Source of the DNA: Desulfobulbus sp.
GTDB taxonomy: Bacteria; Desulfobacterota; Desulfobulbia; Desulfobulbales; Desulfobulbaceae
Assembly (NCBI GenBank): GCA_011051825.1
Contig: DRKH01000188.1
Location: 1 to 9,989 of the forward strand
Length of the DNA stretch: 9,989 bases
Direction: 5' to 3'
The notes beneath the pieces were generated by a model that did not search any database, was not told the origin of the DNA, and was given only the letters and a program-made list of their open reading frames with translations. Shown piece by piece: positions 6,169 to 9,989 of the stretch. The position numbers and the translations under genes are program-made. Positions within the stretch are counted from its first letter, which is position 1. Each line of letters begins with the position of its first letter.

Positions 6169-9100
6169 ATGGCAATTAGAGATCGATTATCCAACCTTTC
6201 CATAAAAGCCAAAATCAGACTTTTCAACCTGGTTCTTGGCCTCACCTTTTTCCTTATTCTGGCTGTCATGACCATCTCGCTGGTCTATACTCACCGGGTC
6301 CTGGTCAACAATATCAGCAATGATATAGAGACAGTGGCAACCAATGCCCAGGTTTCCCGTGATCTGGTGGTCTTGTTTTCGGAAAGCAACCTTTTGTTTC
6401 ATACCTTTTACGGCAGAGAAGAATACCTGCACAAAGAGGGCGGCAGTCTCCTTGCAAGAAGCAAGGCCATCGCCCAACAATCAGCAGACCCGAAGCTCAA
6501 ATCGGCCATTCTCCAGCTCGTCGAACACCTGCAGAACATCCTGTCCTTCTGTTCGGATCTCAACAAGATGCGACAGGAGAAAATCACCATCGAGAGTGCC
6601 ATATCAAAAGAGTTTGACAGCCTTGATAAAACCATCGCCGAAAAAACAATCAATCAGGTTTTTGCAGGAAAGAACACCTCCTTTCTGGAGAAACTTTCCG
6701 TGCAGATTATCAACTATCGTTACAGCCTGCTTGAAATAAACAAGGCCTTTACCGAATGGTATGCCCGGAGTTCCTCCAACGTTGCGGCACAGGCCGATGA
6801 CATTTCCGCCGCCCTTGACAATCTCCTCCTCCGTCTGCAGCTGCTTACCACCGTTGACAGCCGGACCGCTGAACATGGGAAACGCCTCATTTCCGAGGTT
6901 AAAAAAAGCAAGAGCCTTCTGGTCCGAATCATGGCGACGACCAAAAAATTCAACCTGGAGGTCAACGCCTTTAACGAGGTCAAATCAACATGCATCGACG
7001 CGTTGAAGAATACAGATACAAACCTTGTCAACAGCACAAAAAACTCCCTTACGAAAATCTCAAAATTCTTTTTTGCGCTTGGGGCCGGTCTTCTGTTTAT
7101 CGCATTCCTGGTTATGGGCTCTGTTCTTCTGTCGACCTCATACTTCCTGCGCTCTGCTATTTATCTTCCCATGGAACGGCTTAAAAAAATACTCTCGACC
7201 TTCAGCCGCGGAGAACTTACCGCCAGAATTAAAGTGGAACGCTCGGACGAGTGGGGACAGGTTGAAAAAATGCTCAACACCATGGCCGATGATCTCCTGG
7301 CCTCCCATCATGCCCTTCAGCAATCGGAAGAAAAATACCGGGAGATATTCAATGCCCCCGATGACTCCATATTCTTACACGATGCCGACAACGGTGCAAT
7401 TCTTGATGTCAACCAGGCCGTACTGGACATGTTTGGATATCCGTACGAGGAGGCAATGTACTTGAATCTCGGAAGCTTAAGCTCGGGCACCCATCCCTAC
7501 ACCATGAAAGAGGCGCTCAAAAAGATTACCCGTGCAAAACAGGAAGGACCGCAGCTCTTTGAATGGAGAGCCAGGCGAAAAGACGGGGAACTCTTCTGGG
7601 CCGAGGTCGGGCTTAAGGCCAGCAGGTTCAGCGGCAGAGATTATGTGATCGCCATTGTCCGCAATATCACCAATCGTAAAGAGGCCCAGCAGAACCTGGC
7701 CTCAGAGCGGGAACGGCTGGCCGTAACCCTTCGCAGCATCGGCGACGGCGTTATAACAACCGACACCCGCGGGACCGTGCTTTTCCTCAATAAAGTGGCA
7801 GAACAGCTGACCGGCTGGAGTAACGGGGAGGCACAGGGCAAACCCTCCACCGAGGTCTTCAACATTATCAATGAAAAGACAAAGGCGCCTTGCGAGAGTC
7901 CGGTTCAACGAGTGCTGAAATCCGGCAAAATTGTAGGCCTTGCCAATCACACGGCCCTGATTGATAAAAACGGGACCATCCGGAGCATAGCAGATAGCGG
8001 CGCTCCGATCAGGGATCGCAGGAGCAGGATTATCGGGGTTGTACTTGTGTTCAGGGATGTTACCCATGAACAGAAAATGGAAGACGAGCTGCTCCGGACA
8101 CGAAAACTTGAATCCGTTGGTGTCCTCGCCGCAGGTATTGCCCATGATTTCAACAATATTCTATCGGCAATTCTCGGCAATATCGATCTGGCGGAACGCC
8201 TGGCAAGCAGTGATCAACATGTCGGCGCCCTGCTTGCCGATGCACGGAAAGCAACCGAACGGGCGACCAGACTGACCCGCCAGCTCCTGACCTTTGCCAA
8301 GGGTGGCGAACCGGTTAAAGAGACCACCAACCTGGCCCAGCTTATCCGGGAAGCCGGAGATTTCGTCCTCCACGGTACTCATATTTCCATTATCTATTCC
8401 TGTATCGACGACCTCTGGCCGGTCTCGGTGGATGTCGGCCAGACAGGTCAGGTAATCCAGAATATCATCCTCAACGCACGCCATGCCATGCCCGAAGGCG
8501 GAATAATCGAAGTGCAGTGCACCAATATCGAGGATACCCCGAGCGAGGCGCTGCTCAACATCCATAAGGGCAGGTTTGTTCATATTACGATCCAGGATCA
8601 CGGGGTCGGAATTCCACAGGAAATCATTGATAAAATTTTTGATCCCTATTTCACCACTAAACAGGAAGGCAGCGGCCTTGGCCTGGCGATCTGTCATTCC
8701 ATCATTTCAAAGCACGACGGCTACCTGACGGTGGAATCTCAAGCGGGCAAAGGATCCAAGTTCAGCATCTACCTGCCGGCTGCCGAGCATACCGATGTGG
8801 AAGAAACCAAACAACAGGCCATCGCCTCCCCATCAGGTTCAGCACGAATCATGGTCATGGACGATGAAGAAATGCTGCGAAAAGTGGCTGAGTCGCAACT
8901 CCTTCATTTCGGGCATGAAGTTGTCCTGGTTGAAAACGGCAATGAGGCGGTTGAAAAATACCTGGAGCTTATGGAACTGGGCACGCCTGTGGATCTGATT
9001 ATTATGGATTTGACCATACCCGGTGCCATGGGGGGCAAGGACGCGGTACAGGAAATTCTTAAAATCAATCCTGATGCAAAAGTCATAGTTGCCAGTGGCT

Positions 9101-9228
9101 ACTCAAACGATCCAATCATGGCCAACTGCAAGGACTTTGGATTTGTGGCCTCGGTGGCCAAGCCCTTTAACCTGGACGAACTGAACTCGACCATCACATC
9201 AGCGCTCAAATCTCGCACTACTCCATAA
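6169..9228 (+). CDS. Hybrid sensor histidine kinase with two PAS domains and a C-terminal receiver
   Basis: Membrane-bound hybrid kinase, 1019 residues. TM1 is about 15-40. A long, largely helical periplasmic domain (about 41-297) follows, then TM2 about 298-325, HAMP (about 327-380), PAS1 (about 385-505, ending IVRNITNRKEA) and PAS2 (about 512-640, with IGDGVITTD and VFRDVTHEQ). HisKA has H659 in GIAHDFNNIL. HATPase (about 755-872) has an N box near N765/N769, DHGVGIP (810-816), FDPYFTT (824-830) and SGLGLA (835-840). The receiver (about 892-1015) has acidic DDE, acceptor D947 (IIMDLTIPG) and K998 (AKPF). All catalytic residues are present. No dedicated regulator gene is adjacent, so it may feed a distant phosphorelay or answer through its own receiver. 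The helical sensor domain gives no ligand clue. No strong ribosome-binding site is visible before the ATG. The gene is divergent from the three-gene operon, and cross-talk is unproven. Confidence 0.94.
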   Translation: MAIRDRLSNLSIKAKIRLFNLVLGLTFFLILAVMTISLVYTHRVLVNNISNDIETVATNAQVSRDLVVLFSESNLLFHTFYGREEYLHKEGGSLLARSKAIAQQSADPKLKSAILQLVEHLQNILSFCSDLNKMRQEKITIESAISKEFDSLDKTIAEKTINQVFAGKNTSFLEKLSVQIINYRYSLLEINKAFTEWYARSSSNVAAQADDISAALDNLLLRLQLLTTVDSRTAEHGKRLISEVKKSKSLLVRIMATTKKFNLEVNAFNEVKSTCIDALKNTDTNLVNSTKNSLTKISKFFFALGAGLLFIAFLVMGSVLLSTSYFLRSAIYLPMERLKKILSTFSRGELTARIKVERSDEWGQVEKMLNTMADDLLASHHALQQSEEKYREIFNAPDDSIFLHDADNGAILDVNQAVLDMFGYPYEEAMYLNLGSLSSGTHPYTMKEALKKITRAKQEGPQLFEWRARRKDGELFWAEVGLKASRFSGRDYVIAIVRNITNRKEAQQNLASERERLAVTLRSIGDGVITTDTRGTVLFLNKVAEQLTGWSNGEAQGKPSTEVFNIINEKTKAPCESPVQRVLKSGKIVGLANHTALIDKNGTIRSIADSGAPIRDRRSRIIGVVLVFRDVTHEQKMEDELLRTRKLESVGVLAAGIAHDFNNILSAILGNIDLAERLASSDQHVGALLADARKATERATRLTRQLLTFAKGGEPVKETTNLAQLIREAGDFVLHGTHISIIYSCIDDLWPVSVDVGQTGQVIQNIILNARHAMPEGGIIEVQCTNIEDTPSEALLNIHKGRFVHITIQDHGVGIPQEIIDKIFDPYFTTKQEGSGLGLAICHSIISKHDGYLTVESQAGKGSKFSIYLPAAEHTDVEETKQQAIASPSGSARIMVMDDEEMLRKVAESQLLHFGHEVVLVENGNEAVEKYLELMELGTPVDLIIMDLTIPGAMGGKDAVQEILKINPDAKVIVASGYSNDPIMANCKDFGFVASVAKPFNLDELNSTITSALKSRTTP

Positions 9229-9278
9229 GGGTAACTGATCACAGACTAGTCAACCTGGTGTCATGTCAAGGAAAAAAT

Positions 9279-9409
9279 GTAAGAGGTCACAGGGTGCGCC
9301 TGATGTGGACAGGTAGATAAGCGCAGACTCCGGGCGGCAAGCCGCCGTGTACCAGTGCGACATAAGGCTTGCCGATCGTCCGCAGCAGGTGTGCCCAGTG
9401 ATCTCTTAC
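9279..9409 (+). ncRNA. Long near-continuous hairpin, candidate structured RNA or palindromic element
   Basis: Bases 9279-9310 pair with 9378-9409 over 32 positions with only two mismatches (9291/9397 and 9303/9385) and no bulges. The five wobble pairs (9286/9402, 9295/9393, 9296/9392, 9298/9390, 9306/9382) are all G-U when read as plus-strand RNA. Inside, CGGCAAGCC (9335-9343) pairs with GGCTTGCCG (9366-9374). An alternative tight hairpin GGCGGC-AA-GCCGCC (9333-9346) would exclude that pairing. No T-tract follows, so it is not a simple terminator. It could be a small RNA, a 3' UTR structure of the kinase mRNA or a mobile palindrome. I do not recognise the family. Confidence 0.55.
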
Positions 9410-9452
9410 CCATAAGGACCGTCATAACAATTCACCGGAAGGTGTTATTTAG

Positions 9453-9481
9453 TCGACAATGATTCTTGCCGGGGCTATAAT
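9453..9481 (+). promoter_or_regulatory. Sigma70-type promoter
   Basis: TCGACA (9453-9458) matches TTGACA at five of six positions. After exactly 17 bases comes a perfect TATAAT (9476-9481). Transcription would start near 9488, leaving a leader of about 296 nt before the rhodanese ATG at 9784, or producing a separate small transcript. Confidence 0.6.
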
Positions 9482-9499
9482 TACCCAGAGGCTTGAAAC

Positions 9500-9766
9500 C
9501 TATGAACAACGAAACGGGGTATGCACTTCACTCTTCTGAATAGAATATTTACAGGTTGGATTACGTGGGCAGCGTCCACCGTGTTTTGCCGGGTTCGCTT
9601 TTTTATTGCACATGCACTCTGTTAAAACATTGGCCTGCAAACAAAGCCGACAAATACGATCATGTAAACCGCTTGACCCAACCTGCGCCATACGCAAGAA
9701 GAGTGGATTGAATACCCCAAGGAATATATATTCAGTTACCATACCGGACAGCGTGACGGTATGCAT
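9500..9766 (-). CDS. Possible small cysteine-rich protein (uncertain)
   Basis: An 88-codon frame on the minus strand. Its second half has clustered cysteines: C-x2-C (RICRLC), C-x-C (ECMC) and C-x5-C (RCPRNPTC), with a His in KHGGRC. The spacing could suit a small zinc- or iron-binding fold. Against it, no Shine-Dalgarno sequence precedes the first ATG or the later candidate starts, it opposes a good plus-strand promoter and leader, and its beginning overlaps the upstream region of the rhodanese gene. I do not recognise it. Confidence 0.22.
   Translation of the reverse strand: MHTVTLSGMVTEYIFLGVFNPLFLRMAQVGSSGLHDRICRLCLQANVLTECMCNKKANPAKHGGRCPRNPTCKYSIQKSEVHTPFRCS
9740..9763. promoter_or_regulatory. 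Inverted repeat before the rhodanese ribosome-binding site
   Basis: CATACCG (9740-9746) and CGGTATG (9757-9763) are a perfect 7-bp dyad with a 10-nt spacer, ending a few bases before GGAGG. It may be an operator or a leader hairpin affecting translation. Confidence 0.35.
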
Positions 9767-9783
9767 TCTCGGAGGAAAAACCC

Positions 9784-9989
9784 ATGGCTGTTTTTACCTA
9801 TCAGGCTATCGACCTGTTCAACTGGCTGACCGACAAAGAAGACATTATTGTCCTTGATGTCCGCAACGACAAGGACTTCAAACGCTTTCAGGTGGAAAGC
9901 CCCTACCCGTTTACAATGCTCAACGTCTCTTATTACGACTTTATGGAAATCGAGGAGGCATCCGTTGCCCGGGTACCGAAAGGAAAAAA
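9784..9989 (+). CDS. Rhodanese-domain protein, N-terminal part only (cut by window)
   Basis: The first 68 complete codons of a gene running off the right edge. A strong ribosome-binding site (GGAGG, about 9770) precedes the ATG at 9784. There is no signal peptide, so the protein is probably cytoplasmic. The sequence starts MAVFTYQAIDLFNWL and continues with IIVLDVRNDKDFKRF, the usual beginning of a rhodanese domain (LDVR signature), then NVSYYDF and RVPKGKK, just before where the active-site Cys strand would begin. The catalytic residue is outside the window. From memory, similar N-terminal rhodanese domains occur fused to metallo-beta-lactamase-fold sulfur enzymes, and such a fusion is possible but unseen. 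The gene is separated from the kinase by more than 500 bp and has its own likely promoter. Confidence 0.82.
   Translation, partial: MAVFTYQAIDLFNWLTDKEDIIVLDVRNDKDFKRFQVESPYPFTMLNVSYYDFMEIEEASVARVPKGK

Larger units (their letters stand above)
9229..9783. other. Intergenic region between hybrid kinase and terminal rhodanese gene
   Basis: This 555-bp stretch holds the long RNA-like hairpin (9279-9409), a small GNRA-type hairpin CACC-GGAA-GGTG (about 9433-9444), a sigma70 promoter (9453-9481), a perfect AT palindrome GAATATATATTC (9722-9733), and an inverted repeat CATACCG/CGGTATG (9740-9763) just before the ribosome-binding site of the next gene. One cysteine-rich minus-strand frame is listed separately. 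A T6 run at about 9599 has no strong stem in front of it. Confidence 0.65.

Noticed and set aside
9291..9409. Group II intron fragment, because of a GTGCGCC start-like motif
   Set aside because: No domain V hairpin or reverse transcriptase is present, and the whole segment folds into one symmetric hairpin.
9503..9544. 13-codon ORF after the sigma70 promoter
   Set aside because: Too short, with a poorly spaced ribosome site; nothing distinguishes it from chance.

Overview
The window looks like chromosomal DNA of an anaerobic, Gram-negative, selenocysteine-using bacterium. Sigma54/NtrC-type regulation, exported rhodanese and c-type heme modules, long PAS-rich kinases and a likely selenoprotein together suggest Desulfobacterota (sulfate-reducing or sulfur-disproportionating relatives such as Desulfobulbales). 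That placement is inference from gene style and was not tested by phylogeny.

Minus strand, right to left (5603 to 1): a compact three-gene signalling operon encodes an exported PhnD-like binding protein, a membrane PAS/HAMP histidine kinase and an NtrC-type sigma54 activator. The coding regions overlap by 3 and 8 bases. A 657-bp gap follows, holding a cluster of palindromes, 14-nt degenerate repeats, a strong dyad (1212-1247) and a textbook sigma54 promoter (1131-1146, TGGCAC-N5-TTGCT). That promoter points at an exported protein with one CXXCH heme motif and two rhodanese domains, which runs off the left edge. Its frame is interrupted by one TGA (468-470) beside the active-site loop of the first rhodanese. 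The frame stays open and rhodanese-like after the TGA, and a 7-bp stem with an AGGACU loop lies 21 nt downstream, as in bacterial SECIS elements. I read this as selenocysteine.

Plus strand, left to right (5604 to 9989): a 565-bp divergent region with two stem-loops and a dyad precedes a 1019-residue hybrid histidine kinase (6169-9228). After it comes a 131-nt near-continuous hairpin (9279-9409) whose wobble pairs are all G-U on the plus strand, then a near-consensus sigma70 promoter (9453-9481), a long leader and the start of a second rhodanese-domain protein cut by the right edge.

Working model (inference): the binding protein senses a small periplasmic ligand, perhaps an oxyanion as in AioX/ArrX and TtrS-like systems. 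The kinase and sigma54 activator then switch on the heme-rhodanese selenoprotein, giving a ligand-controlled sulfur- or selenium-handling pathway. The most novel element is the combination of a c-type heme, a tandem rhodanese and Sec under an adjacent PhnD-HK-sigma54 circuit.
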